Source of the DNA: a bacterium HR37 | GTDB lineage: Bacteria; Desulfobacterota_D; UBA1144; Nemesobacterales; CSP1-2 | Direction of reading: 5' to 3' | Assembly: GCA_002898375.1 (NCBI GenBank) | Contig: BEIN01000011.1 | Coordinates: 20,001 to 84,000 of the forward strand | Length of the DNA: 64,000 nt | Shown here: positions 27,623-36,179 of the stretch, in pieces | Layout: every line of letters starts with the position of its first letter | Numbering within the stretch: position 1 is the first letter of the stretch | Program-made: the position numbers and the translations under genes | Notes under the pieces: model-generated | Told to the model about the DNA's origin: nothing | Database searches by the model: none | What the model saw: the letters and a program-made list of their open reading frames with translations, nothing else

Positions 27623-27700
27623 AGCAGGCTCATCTTGAACCCTAGTGCTATCTTGTTTAAACTACTTAAACACCCACTGTATCTAAAAGAGGTGAGCGCT

Positions 27701-28147
27701 ATGAAAATAGCCGTTGGAAGCGATGAACGTACCTATCTAACGGATTTCGTAATAGAAGAGTTAAGGAAAAGAGGTTTTGAAGTTGAGTTATATGGGCCAC
27801 CTGCTGGAGAATCCATTCAGTGGGCAGAGGTTGCTCAGAAAGTTGCAGAAAAGGTTGCAAGTGGAGAATGCAAACAGGGTATACTCTTTTGCTGGACTGG
27901 AACTGGAGTAAGCATAGCTGCAAACAAAGTTCCCGGAATAAGGGCAGCACTATGCACGGACGCAGAAACCGCAAGGGGAGCACGAAAGTGGAACGATGCC
28001 AACATACTGGCAATGAGCCTGAGACTTACCTCTCCCATCGTAGCCAAAGAAATACTGGATGCATGGTTCAGCACAGGTCCTGAAGAAGAAGAAAGACCAA
28101 ACATAGAGAAGGTAAAAGATATAGAGAGGAAATACACACAGTGCTAA
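27701..28147 (+). CDS. RpiB/LacA/LacB-family sugar-phosphate isomerase, divergent
   Basis: 148 residues. The RpiB frame is clear: MKIAVGSDE, then GILFCWTGTGVSIAANKVPGIRAAL. The catalytic Cys in CxTGxG is kept, but canonical SDHAG is SDERT and the RpiB RxHNDAN region is RKWNDAN, so the ring-opening His is Trp. A standard ribose-5-phosphate isomerase role is therefore doubtful; another sugar phosphate is likely. I choose ATG 27701 with GAGGTGAG upstream rather than the TTG at 27635. It is 78 bases after DUF190. Confidence 0.83.
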   Translation: MKIAVGSDERTYLTDFVIEELRKRGFEVELYGPPAGESIQWAEVAQKVAEKVASGECKQGILFCWTGTGVSIAANKVPGIRAALCTDAETARGARKWNDANILAMSLRLTSPIVAKEILDAWFSTGPEEEERPNIEKVKDIERKYTQC

Positions 28148-28180
28148 GCAAAACAAGAAGACACTTCCCATGGAGGAACA

Positions 28181-29203
28181 ATGAAAAGGGAGAGCTATAA
28201 CATAGCAATAGTTGGCGCAACAGGTGCTGTAGGACAGGAAATGATCAGGATACTAGAAGAGAGAAACTTTCCTGTTGGAAAACTAAAGCTTCTTGCCTCA
28301 GAAAGGTCAAAGGGTAAGGAAGTTGAATTCAAAGGAGAAAAACTAATTGTAGAGCAACTAGAGGAAAACTCCTTTAAGAACATACATATAGCCCTTTTTT
28401 CAGCGGGAGCTTCAAGAAGCAGGGAGTATGCACCAAAGGCAGTTCAATCTGGAGCTGTTGTAATAGATAACAGCTCAGCATTCCGTATGGAACCGGATGT
28501 TCCACTGGTTATACCTGAAATAAACGCTCACAGGGTGGCAGACTACAGGAAAAGAGGTATTATTGCAAATCCCAACTGCACAACAGCCATAACCCTTATG
28601 GCACTAAAACCTTTACATGATATAGCTAAGATAAGAAGAGTAATTGCATCAAGTTACCAGGCAGTTTCAGGAGCAGGAGCACAAGCTATAGAAGAGCTGA
28701 GACTTCAAACACTTGCATGGCTACAGGGGAAACCCTTTGAAACCAGAGTCTTTCCTTACCAGATTGCCTTTAACCTTATCCCTCACATAGATTCATTCCT
28801 TGAAAACGGATACACAAAAGAAGAGATGAAGCTTCATCATGAAACCCGGAAAATTCTTGAGGATGAATCCATTCAGGTTGCAGCAACAACGGTAAGAGTC
28901 CCCGTTTTTCGAGCCCATTCAGTTGCACTTAACATAGAAACCGAAAGAAAGATAACAGTTGAACAGGCCAGGAAAGCCATAGAGGATTTTCCAGGGGTTA
29001 AGTTAGTTGACGACCCCTATAGTGCAAAGTATCCTATGCCCATAGAGGCAGCTGGAAAGGATGAGTGCTTTGTGGGACGTATCAGGGAGGACTATACTAT
29101 ACCTTCAGGTCTTAACCTCTGGGTAGTAGGGGATCAGTTAAGAAAAGGAGCTGCTCTAAATGCAGTTCAAATTGCTGAAGTTCTTATAAGGGACTATGTT
29201 TGA
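28181..29203 (+). CDS. asd: Aspartate-semialdehyde dehydrogenase
   Basis: 340 residues. NADP loop GATGAVGQEMIRIL, FSAGASRSREYAP, catalytic Cys in ANPNCTTAI, and His in PVFRAHSVALN. It makes aspartate semialdehyde for lysine/DAP, threonine and methionine. GGAGGAAC precedes the ATG. dapA, the next enzyme toward DAP, lies 600 bases downstream but has its own promoter. Confidence 0.97.
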   Translation: MKRESYNIAIVGATGAVGQEMIRILEERNFPVGKLKLLASERSKGKEVEFKGEKLIVEQLEENSFKNIHIALFSAGASRSREYAPKAVQSGAVVIDNSSAFRMEPDVPLVIPEINAHRVADYRKRGIIANPNCTTAITLMALKPLHDIAKIRRVIASSYQAVSGAGAQAIEELRLQTLAWLQGKPFETRVFPYQIAFNLIPHIDSFLENGYTKEEMKLHHETRKILEDESIQVAATTVRVPVFRAHSVALNIETERKITVEQARKAIEDFPGVKLVDDPYSAKYPMPIEAAGKDECFVGRIREDYTIPSGLNLWVVGDQLRKGAALNAVQIAEVLIRDYV

Positions 29204-29741
29204 TTTCCTTTCCCAAATAATAAGAGAACTTAAGCTATGGATAAACGAAAGAAAAAAAGCAGCCTTAACCGAGCTTCCACAAGGAATAAAAACGGGTCTT
29301 TTAAAACACCTAAAACCACAGGAAGAGATACTTCTTACCCTTAGGAGCTTTCGGGCAATATATAAACCTCCCAGATGGATAGACAGCAATACCTTTTTTA
29401 ACTCCTGGTTTATACTAACAAACCACAGGATAATAGTTGCACGGAACTCTTCATCGTTTAAGAAGTTTAGAGATATCCTTCTTCATACAGTTAATCAAAC
29501 AGAGTATGAGGAAGGAGAACGAGAATCAAGGCTTACAATACATTCACCAGGCACAGTCGATATAATAGAGTTTTTAAAGGAAGTCAGAGCACACTGTGAA
29601 GACATAGAAGGGATGGTAAAAAAAGCATTGAAAGAAGCTTATACGATGAAACCCGATGTTGCATTCTGTTACGAGTGTGGAAGCCAAATACCAAGGCATA
29701 GCAAGTTCTGTCCAGAGTGTGGTATAAGGCTTTTAACATAA
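29196..29741 (+). CDS. Bacterial PH-domain-like protein with C-terminal zinc ribbon
   Basis: 181 residues. The middle (EEILLTLRSFRAIYKPP, then FILTNHRIIVAR and IEFLKEV) has the strand pattern of bacterial PH/YokE-like domains. The C terminus is a zinc ribbon: FCYECGSQIPRHSKFCPECG, two CxxC knuckles. No membrane segment is seen. It overlaps asd by 8 bases, so it is cotranscribed. Function unknown; such proteins are often envelope- or stress-linked. Confidence 0.75.
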   Translation: MFDFLSQIIRELKLWINERKKAALTELPQGIKTGLLKHLKPQEEILLTLRSFRAIYKPPRWIDSNTFFNSWFILTNHRIIVARNSSSFKKFRDILLHTVNQTEYEEGERESRLTIHSPGTVDIIEFLKEVRAHCEDIEGMVKKALKEAYTMKPDVAFCYECGSQIPRHSKFCPECGIRLLT

Positions 29742-29753
29742 TTTACTTATATC

Positions 29754-29781
29754 TTGATTTCCCACACAGCTTAAATATAAT
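29754..29781 (+). promoter_or_regulatory. Promoter for dapA
   Basis: TTGATT at 29754-29759, 16 bases, a consensus TATAAT at 29776-29781. dapA starts at 29811 with GGGGAGG in between. Confidence 0.7.
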
Positions 29782-29810
29782 GAAGTCAACCAGAAATGGG
29801 GAGGTCTTTG

Positions 29811-30686
29811 ATGATACAAGGTTCAATAGTTGCCATTGTCACACCGTTTAGAGATGGTGAGATAGATGTAGACTCTCTTAAAGAGCTTATTGAATTCCAG
29901 ATAGCAAATGGAACCCATGGTATAGTTCCCTGTGGAACGACCGGTGAATCACCTACCCTTTCCCATGAGGAACACGAGTACGTAATTGAGTTAACCGTAA
30001 AAACTGTTAAAAAAAGAATCCCGGTTATAGCGGGAACTGGGTCAAACAGTACCGAAGAAGCTATAAGGCTTACCAAATTTGCTGAGAAAGTGGGAGCAGA
30101 CGCAGCGCTTCTTGTGGTACCGTACTACAATAAACCTACCCAGGATGGTCTTTACCGCCATTTTAAGCACATAGCCTCCCAAGTTGAGATACCAATTATT
30201 CTCTACAACATCCCTGGAAGAACCGGGATAAACATGACCCCTGAAACAATAGCAAAGCTGGCAAAAGAATGTAAAAACATAGTGGGGGTTAAAGAGGCAT
30301 CAGGTTCTCTCTATCAAGCAAGCAAAATCCTCCACTTATGCGGTATGGACTTTATACTCCTTTCCGGAGAAGATGCACTTAACTTTCCGATACTTGCAAT
30401 AGGGGGAAAAGGATTCATAACGGTTACTGCAAACATCGCTCCAAAAGATGTAGCAGAACTCTACAACGCCTATGTAAGGGGGGATTTTAACCGTGCAAGA
30501 GAACTGCACTACAAACTCTTCCCATTAAATGAGGTTATGTTTATTGAAACAAATCCAATACCAGTAAAAACCGCTCTTGGTCTCATGGGAAAGATTAAAG
30601 ATGAGTTTAGGCTTCCTCTCTCTCCCATGTCCCCGAATAACCTTGAGAAGCTAAAGACCACTCTACAGCAGTACGGGTTAATATAA
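29811..30686 (+). CDS. dapA: 4-hydroxy-tetrahydrodipicolinate synthase
   Basis: About 291 residues, TIM barrel. Signatures: GSIVAIVTPF, CGTTGESPTLS, catalytic Tyr in LYNIPGRTG, Schiff-base Lys in VGVKEASGS. It condenses pyruvate with aspartate semialdehyde for DAP and lysine. The ATG at 29811 has GGGGAGG 6 bases upstream; an ATG at 29796 lies before that site and would add five residues. Confidence 0.97.
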   Translation: MIQGSIVAIVTPFRDGEIDVDSLKELIEFQIANGTHGIVPCGTTGESPTLSHEEHEYVIELTVKTVKKRIPVIAGTGSNSTEEAIRLTKFAEKVGADAALLVVPYYNKPTQDGLYRHFKHIASQVEIPIILYNIPGRTGINMTPETIAKLAKECKNIVGVKEASGSLYQASKILHLCGMDFILLSGEDALNFPILAIGGKGFITVTANIAPKDVAELYNAYVRGDFNRARELHYKLFPLNEVMFIETNPIPVKTALGLMGKIKDEFRLPLSPMSPNNLEKLKTTLQQYGLI

Positions 30687-30720
30687 CTAGGATATCCAGT
30701 TGCTTTATTTGTATAGAACC

Positions 30721-31329
30721 ATGACCCAAACTAGAAAAACCCTTGATTATGCACTTGAAAAAGAGATATGGAATAAGGGGAAAATACCCGTAGGGGTAGA
30801 TGAGGCTGGGAGAGGACCCCTTGCAGGGCCGGTTGTTGCAGCAGCTGTTATTCTACCCAGAGGGTGCAAAATAGAGGGTTTGAAAGACTCAAAACAACTA
30901 CCACCCAAGAGAAGAGAAAATCTTTTTCGCCACATACAAAATACTGCAATAGCAATATCAACGGGCATAGTAGAAGCTGAGGAAATAGATGAATTAAACA
31001 TACTTAAAGCAACCATCATTGCCATGGAAAGAGCAATAAAGAGCCTGGAGATACAACCCCTATTTGTACTAATAGATGGAAATATAAAAACCTCCATCAA
31101 GATCCCACAGAAAGCGGTTATAAAAGGAGATTCCATATACCCGTCTATAGCAGCAGCCTCAATAGTTGCCAAGGTAACCAGGGATTCACTTATGGACTAC
31201 TATCACAGTGTGTATCCACAGTACAACTTTATAAAAAACAAAGGCTACCCTACAAAAGAGCATATAGATGCCCTCAGGAGGTTTGGGCCATGCCCTATTC
31301 ACCGAAAGACATTTAAGTGGGTTCTTTAG
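30721..31329 (+). CDS. rnhB: Ribonuclease HII
   Basis: About 202 residues. Catalytic motifs: VGVDEAGRGPLAGPVVAAAV (Asp-Glu), LKDSKQL, FVLIDGN, and SIAAASIVAKVTRD. It nicks RNA in DNA duplexes, including single ribonucleotides. The frame is open to a TTG at 30700; ATG 30721 gives a normal start. No good Shine-Dalgarno. Confidence 0.95.
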   Translation: MTQTRKTLDYALEKEIWNKGKIPVGVDEAGRGPLAGPVVAAAVILPRGCKIEGLKDSKQLPPKRRENLFRHIQNTAIAISTGIVEAEEIDELNILKATIIAMERAIKSLEIQPLFVLIDGNIKTSIKIPQKAVIKGDSIYPSIAAASIVAKVTRDSLMDYYHSVYPQYNFIKNKGYPTKEHIDALRRFGPCPIHRKTFKWVL

Positions 31330-31347
31330 GTGGGGATGTCTTTTATC

Positions 31348-31376
31348 TTGACAATTTTATCCATTTATTCTAGTTT
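31348..31376 (+). promoter_or_regulatory. Promoter for the MerR-family gene, nearly leaderless
   Basis: TTGACA at 31348-31353, 17 bases, TAGTTT (3 of 6) at 31371-31376. The ATG starts 7 bases after the -10, so transcription would begin at or next to the start codon. Confidence 0.55.
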
Positions 31377-31382
31377 TATCCT

Positions 31383-31736
31383 ATGCTCAATGAAAGAGCA
31401 CAAGAGATTAAGCTACCTGATAAAATATATTTCAGAATAGGAGAGGTAAGCGAGTACACAGGAATTAAACCATATGTTCTTAGATACTGGGAGACCGAGT
31501 TTCCTGAAATAAAACCAATAAGGAGAAAATCCCAGAGGTTGTATGACAGAGAAACCATATACTTAATTATGAAGATAAAACACATGCTCTACGAGCAAAA
31601 CTACACCATAGCGGGGGCAAAAAAGAAGCTCAAAGAGGAGATGAACCAAAAACGTGTAACAACAAAGGTAAACGAGTTGCTAAGAGAAATCCTTACAGAG
31701 CTAAAATCTATTCCATTCACAAAGAAAATAGAGTAA
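31383..31736 (+). CDS. MerR-family HTH regulator (HspR/MlrA-like small form)
   Basis: 117 residues. The N-terminal winged helix reads YFRIGEVSEYTGIKPYVLRYWETEFPEIKP, then RLYDRETIYLIMKIKHML, the standard MerR DNA-binding half. A short coiled segment (AKKKLKEEM) follows, with no ligand domain or Cys metal site. In delta-proteobacteria and relatives, a small MerR gene of this type often follows housekeeping genes; its target is unknown. No Shine-Dalgarno; see the promoter at 31348-31376. Confidence 0.88.
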   Translation: MLNERAQEIKLPDKIYFRIGEVSEYTGIKPYVLRYWETEFPEIKPIRRKSQRLYDRETIYLIMKIKHMLYEQNYTIAGAKKKLKEEMNQKRVTTKVNELLREILTELKSIPFTKKIE

Positions 31737-31761
31737 TATAATATATACCCTATGCAGAAAT

Positions 31762-31837
31762 CGGGGTGTAGCGCAGATGGTAGCGCACCGGCATGGGGGG
31801 CCGGTGGTCACCGGTTCGAGTCCGGTCACCCCGACCA
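31762..31837 (+). tRNA. tRNA-Pro (anticodon GGG), CCA encoded
   Basis: Full cloverleaf. Acceptor CGGGGTG (31762-31768) pairs CACCCCG (31827-31833). D stem is GCGC/GCGC. Anticodon stem CCGGC/GCCGG closes loop ATGGGGG, with anticodon GGG at 31795-31797. T arm is ACCGG-TTCGAGT-CCGGT. Discriminator A and CCA are at 31834-31837. TATAAT at 31737-31742 is a possible -10, without a clear -35. The stretch from here to surE has no other gene. Confidence 0.97.
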
Positions 31838-31969
31838 CAGTTAAGTCCGATTTTAAACAATTGCATCCTACACACAAAGCCCTTTAGGATAATTTGAGAA
31901 TATCTTCTTCTTCGGTTATTCTATTTCCCCTAATAATTGATTTATTTTTGTTTGAGCAAAGTATCCCAC

Positions 31970-32734
31970 ATGTCAATACGAATCCTTATATCAAACGATG
32001 ATGGAATAAACTCAGAAGGGCTTTATGCGCTATATGAAGCCTTAAAAGACCTTGGGGAGGTCTTTGTTGTTGCTCCTGATCGCGATCAAAGTGCATCAAG
32101 TCATGCACTAACCCTCCATCGTCCTTTAAGGATTGAGGAAATAAGCAAAAACATCTACAGTGTTGATGGAACACCTACAGACTGTATAAACCTTGCAGTA
32201 AACGGACTTCTAAAGGACAGGAAACCAAATCTGGTGGTATCTGGGATAAACAAAGGTGAAAATCTAGGGGATGATATAACTTACTCGGGGACGGTAAGTG
32301 CAGCAATGGAAGGAACCCTTCTTGGTATTCCATCTATTGCTGTTTCCCTTTCAGGAAAAGATAACTTTCACTTTGAAACCGCCTCTTACTATGCAGTCAT
32401 ACTGGCAAGATACGTTCTGGAAAAATCTCTCCCTTTAGGTACTCTACTTAACGTAAATGTTCCCAACCTTTTGAAAGAAAAGGTAAAGGGAGTTAAGGTA
32501 ACCAGACAGGGTAAAAGGTTATACGGAGAACCAATTGTGGAGAATATAGATCCAAGAGGGAGAAAATACTACTGGATAGGCGGAAACGAACTTGGATTTT
32601 TAGATATTGAAAACTCTGATATTACAGCTTTAAAACAGGGATACGTATCTGTAACCCCAATCAAGCTTGATCTCACAGATTACGATTTTTTAAACAAACT
32701 AAAGCTGGATTTAAAAAACCTAGAAAATGCTTAA
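31970..32734 (+). CDS. surE: 5'/3'-nucleotidase SurE
   Basis: About 254 residues. Signatures: ILISNDDGINSEGL (metal Asp pair), APDRDQSASSHALTLHRPL, VSGINKGENLGDDITYSGTVSAAMEG. It dephosphorylates nucleoside monophosphates and short polyphosphates. I choose ATG 31970 (MSIRILIS); a TTG at 31937 would add eleven residues before the fold. It overlaps the DedA/YqaA gene by 8 bases. Confidence 0.96.
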   Translation: MSIRILISNDDGINSEGLYALYEALKDLGEVFVVAPDRDQSASSHALTLHRPLRIEEISKNIYSVDGTPTDCINLAVNGLLKDRKPNLVVSGINKGENLGDDITYSGTVSAAMEGTLLGIPSIAVSLSGKDNFHFETASYYAVILARYVLEKSLPLGTLLNVNVPNLLKEKVKGVKVTRQGKRLYGEPIVENIDPRGRKYYWIGGNELGFLDIENSDITALKQGYVSVTPIKLDLTDYDFLNKLKLDLKNLENA

Positions 32735-33311
32735 ACGATTATATAACTGGGTGCTCAGCTGGGCTGAAACAAGATACGGAGTGCCAGCTCTCTCAACTGT
32801 TGCTTTCTTAGAATCTTCTCTGTTCCCTTTGCCCCCTGACCCATTACTTATAGCCCTTTGTCTTGGGGCACCATCTCGTTCTCTTTGGTTTGCTACTGTC
32901 TGTTCAATTGCCTCCGTTTTAGGTGGACTCCTAGGGTACTTAATAGGCTGGGGCGTATGGGAAATAGTTAGCGACTTTTTCTTTAAATACGTCTTTAGTA
33001 TCGACTCTTTTCTATACGTTAGCAAAAAATACCAAGAGAATGCCTTTCTTGCCGTACTGGGAGCAGCTTTTACCCCTATTCCTTATAAAGTCTTTACAGT
33101 ATCTGCAGGAGTTTTCAAGGTAAACCCGTTAACCTTTATACTCGCTTCAATTATTGGAAGATCAGCACGCTTCTTTTTAGAAGGAGCCCTGATATACCTG
33201 TTTGGTTTCAAAATTAAAGACTTCATTGATAAATACTTTAACCCTCTTGTTACCGCATTCTTTTTACTAGTAGTAATAGGATTTATAATAGTTAAGTACC
33301 TTATGAGATAA
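32727..33311 (+). CDS. DedA/YqaA-family (SNARE-associated) membrane protein
   Basis: 194 residues. The DedA signature is present: FLESSLFPLPPDPLLIAL, then AAFTPIPYKVFTVSAGVFKVNPLTFILASIIGRSARFFLEG. Family members move or flip polyprenyl-phosphate or phospholipid head groups across the inner membrane. uppS lies in the same window but is not adjacent. It overlaps surE, so the two are coupled. Confidence 0.9.
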   Translation: MLKRLYNWVLSWAETRYGVPALSTVAFLESSLFPLPPDPLLIALCLGAPSRSLWFATVCSIASVLGGLLGYLIGWGVWEIVSDFFFKYVFSIDSFLYVSKKYQENAFLAVLGAAFTPIPYKVFTVSAGVFKVNPLTFILASIIGRSARFFLEGALIYLFGFKIKDFIDKYFNPLVTAFFLLVVIGFIIVKYLMR

Positions 33312-33380
33312 ACGCATTGTTACCTCATAACGGAAGTAACCGGTAGGTAAGGATACCCCAACCATAGAGAAGGAACAGGA

Positions 33381-33866
33381 ATGCATGGAAAACATGTATT
33401 TAAAAGAGAGTTGATAGTAGGTGTTATAGGAGGTTCTGAAGTTCAAGAGAGAGAGTGCCAGATTGCAGAGGAGGTAGGAAGAGAAGTAGCAAAAAGAGGA
33501 GGTATACTCATCTGTGGAGGCGAAACAGGAATTATGGAAGCTGCAAGTAGAGGAGCAGCTTTGGAAGGAGGTATAACCGTTGGTATTCTTCCTGGTTTTA
33601 GCAAATATGAGGCAAATCCCTATATTTGGATACCAATTGTCACTGGGATGAGTCATGCAAGAAATATTATTATCGTTCGCTCAAGTGATGTTATAATTGC
33701 AATAGATGGTGGATATGGAACCCTCTCAGAAATAGCTTTTGCTTTGAAACTAAGGATTCCGGTTATCGGGATAAACACATGGGAGGTTTCTGCTGATATT
33801 AAAAAAGCTAAAACCGCAAAAGAAGCTGTGGATTTGGCTTTTGCTATTGCTCATTCTAAGCCTTAG
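33381..33866 (+). CDS. LOG-like Rossmann protein (TIGR00725 family)
   Basis: 161 residues. IGVIGGSE-type start (VGVIGGSEVQE), ICGGETGIMEAASRGA, and IDGGYGTLSEIAFAL. The last is the GGxGTxxE phosphate-binding motif shared with LOG/cytokinin-activating and molybdenum-cofactor-carrier-like proteins. A nucleotide-monophosphate-binding role is likely; catalysis is unproved. The next gene's signal peptide is read from its last codons in another frame. Confidence 0.85.
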   Translation: MHGKHVFKRELIVGVIGGSEVQERECQIAEEVGREVAKRGGILICGGETGIMEAASRGAALEGGITVGILPGFSKYEANPYIWIPIVTGMSHARNIIIVRSSDVIIAIDGGYGTLSEIAFALKLRIPVIGINTWEVSADIKKAKTAKEAVDLAFAIAHSKP

Positions 33867-34491
33867 TGGAGCATGTGCCAGAAAAAAGTCCCCTCCTTTA
33901 ACTCCCAAGAAAAATGTGAAGGACTGCATATCACAAAACAAAATGCTCGGAGAAAGGATAATCTATCATATAGTGCAACCAGGAGATACCCTATATAAGA
34001 TCTCCAGACTCTACAATGTCCAGCTAGGAGAACTCATAAGACTAAATGAGATAAAAGACCCTTCTCATATATTTGTTGGGCAAGCGCTAAAAATCCCAAG
34101 ATATGAAAACCCACAGTTTATATGGCCTGTTAAGGGTCGTATTTCCTCCTACTTTGGGAAAAGAGGACGCAAGGGTTTTCACTCAGGCATAGATATACCT
34201 GCTCCTAAAGGGACACCTATTAAGGCAGCAGCAGATGGCATGGTCGTTAAAAGTGGGAAAAGCCTTGATGGTTATGCAAAGTATGGGAAAATAATTATTA
34301 TAGAGCATACAAATGGTATAAGAACCCTTTATGCGCACAATAGGGTAAATTTTGTGAAAGCAGGAGAGTGTGTAAGAGCAGGAGATATAATAGGAGAGGT
34401 CGGTTCAAGTGGCAATGCAAGTGGCTCACATCTTCATTTTGAGATAAGAAAGAATGGAAGACCTCTAAATCCTTTAAAATACTTACCTTAA
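33793..34491 (+). CDS. LysM/M23 peptidoglycan endopeptidase lipoprotein (NlpD-like)
   Basis: Up to 232 residues. It has a LysM domain (HIVQPGDTLYKISRLYNV) and a LytM/M23 domain with zinc motifs HSGIDIPAPKGTPI and HLHFEIRKNG. From the TTG at 33841 the signal peptide would lack positive charges. In frame, a CTG at 33793 behind GGGAGG (33781-33786) gives ILKKLKPQKKLWIW, then a Leu run ending in LSGAC, a complete lipoprotein signal. No ATG/GTG/TTG exists between the in-frame stop at 33772-33774 and 33841. NlpD activates amidases or cuts cell-wall peptides. Confidence 0.87.
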   Translation: MILKKLKPQKKLWIWLLLLLILSLSGACARKKSPPLTPKKNVKDCISQNKMLGERIIYHIVQPGDTLYKISRLYNVQLGELIRLNEIKDPSHIFVGQALKIPRYENPQFIWPVKGRISSYFGKRGRKGFHSGIDIPAPKGTPIKAAADGMVVKSGKSLDGYAKYGKIIIIEHTNGIRTLYAHNRVNFVKAGECVRAGDIIGEVGSSGNASGSHLHFEIRKNGRPLNPLKYLP

Positions 34492-34505
34492 AAAGGAGAG
34501 AATTT

Positions 34506-35027
34506 ATGGAAGATTTAAAGCGATACATAAGAGACATCCCGAATTTCCCCAAAGAGGGAATAATATTTCATGATATAACCCCCCTCCTTAAAGACAAAAA
34601 GGCATTTAAAAAAGCTATAGATTCGATGGCTGAGATGCTTGAAGATAAGGATATAGAGTACCTAATAGGAATAGAAGCACGGGGATTTATATTTGCCTCA
34701 GCACTTGCATACAAGCTGGAGAAAGGACTTGTTATAGTAAGAAAACTTGGGAAACTTCCATATGAAACCATAAACGCTACTTATGACCTTGAATACGGAA
34801 AGGATATACTTGAGGTGCATAGAGACGCAATATCAGATGGCAGTAAAGTGGTTCTTGTAGATGATCTCCTTGCCACTGGAGGCACTGCTGCTGCTGTAGG
34901 AGAACTCGTAAGGAAACTGGGAGGAGAAATTGTTGGTTACTCCTTCCTTGTGGAGCTTACAGAGCTAAAGGGAAGAGAAAGATTAAAGCCCTATCCTGTG
35001 TGGTCTCTTATACAACTTCCAATATAA
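34506..35027 (+). CDS. apt: Adenine phosphoribosyltransferase
   Basis: 173 residues. Starts with the Apt pattern IRDIPNFPKEGIIFHDITPLL; PRPP loop VVLVDDLLATGGTAAA; GIEARGFIFASALAYKL. It salvages adenine to AMP. AAAGGAGAG precedes the ATG, 14 bases after the M23 gene stop. Confidence 0.97.
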   Translation: MEDLKRYIRDIPNFPKEGIIFHDITPLLKDKKAFKKAIDSMAEMLEDKDIEYLIGIEARGFIFASALAYKLEKGLVIVRKLGKLPYETINATYDLEYGKDILEVHRDAISDGSKVVLVDDLLATGGTAAAVGELVRKLGGEIVGYSFLVELTELKGRERLKPYPVWSLIQLPI

Positions 35028-35038
35028 AAACAGCCAAA

Positions 35039-36142
35039 ATGGAGAAGATAAGCATAAAGTTCAGAAGAACAGAAGATAGGTCATATGAAATCCTTATAGG
35101 CAACGGCATACTAAAGAATATCCCCCTGGATTTAAAAGAAGCAAACATAGCCTACACCTACGCCATAATAACGGACTCCAGGGTCGCCTCCCTCTACGGT
35201 AAGGAAATGCTAAAGGAATTTCTAAATAGCGGTCTAAAAACCTACCTTATTTCATTTCCTGAAGGAGAAGAAAACAAGAATCGTGAGACAAAAGCCAAGA
35301 TAGAAGATGAAATGCTCAGCCTTAAGATGGCAAGAGACTCAGCCATAGTAGCACTAGGAGGAGGTGTAGTAGGAGACCTTGCAGGTTTTGTTGCAGCAAC
35401 ATACAACCGGGGTATCCCCTATATTCAGGTCCCAACCACTCTTGTTGCATCGGTGGATAGCTCTATAGGTGGAAAAACCGGGGTTGATACCGTTTACGGG
35501 AAAAACCTAATAGGTGCCTTTTACCAGCCGTGGAGAGTGTATATAGATGTCAGTACACTAAAAACACTACCTAAAAACCATATTCAAGAAGGGCTTTCAG
35601 AGGTTATAAAATATGGAGTGATAAGGGATGAAGAGCTTTTTGAATTCTTAGAGAAATACATAAACAAAGTATTCTCATTAGATACAGAAGTCATAACTTA
35701 TATAATAAAAAGAAGCTGCCAAATTAAAGGAGAAGTCGTGGAGCTTGATGAGAAGGAATCAAACCTCAGAAAGATACTAAACTTTGGTCATACAGTTGGA
35801 CATGCAATTGAGAAACTCTACAACTTTAAGATCTCACATGGAAAGGCTATATCTATAGGTATGACAATAGAAGGCAAAATAGCTGTGGAACTCGGGTTAT
35901 GGGATAAAAACGAGCTTAATAGACTCATATCCCTCTTAAAAGCAGCTGGACTTCCTACCAAACCTACAAAAACACTGGATGCTAACGATATGATAAAAAC
36001 CATGAAACTGGATAAAAAAGCAAGAGAGGGAAAAATCGAGATGGTTTTCCCAGAAAGAATTGGACAGATGGCAACGATAAATGGCTCATACGGTATAAAA
36101 GTTGAGGACGATTTGATATATCGCATTCTTAAGGAAACTTAG
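35039..36142 (+). CDS. aroB: 3-dehydroquinate synthase
   Basis: About 367 residues. NAD region ALGGGVVGDLAGFVAATYNRGIPYIQVPTTLVASVDSSIGGKTG, zinc His residues in NFGHTVGHAIE and SHGKAISIGM, and LKLDKKAREG-type MKLDKKAREGK. Second step of the shikimate pathway. I choose ATG 35039; the frame extends to 35000 inside apt. No clear Shine-Dalgarno. The first-step enzyme (DAHP synthase) is 1.6 kb downstream. Confidence 0.95.
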   Translation: MEKISIKFRRTEDRSYEILIGNGILKNIPLDLKEANIAYTYAIITDSRVASLYGKEMLKEFLNSGLKTYLISFPEGEENKNRETKAKIEDEMLSLKMARDSAIVALGGGVVGDLAGFVAATYNRGIPYIQVPTTLVASVDSSIGGKTGVDTVYGKNLIGAFYQPWRVYIDVSTLKTLPKNHIQEGLSEVIKYGVIRDEELFEFLEKYINKVFSLDTEVITYIIKRSCQIKGEVVELDEKESNLRKILNFGHTVGHAIEKLYNFKISHGKAISIGMTIEGKIAVELGLWDKNELNRLISLLKAAGLPTKPTKTLDANDMIKTMKLDKKAREGKIEMVFPERIGQMATINGSYGIKVEDDLIYRILKET

Positions 36143-36179
36143 GTATTTTCTTGCTTACAAATATTAACCCCATACACAA

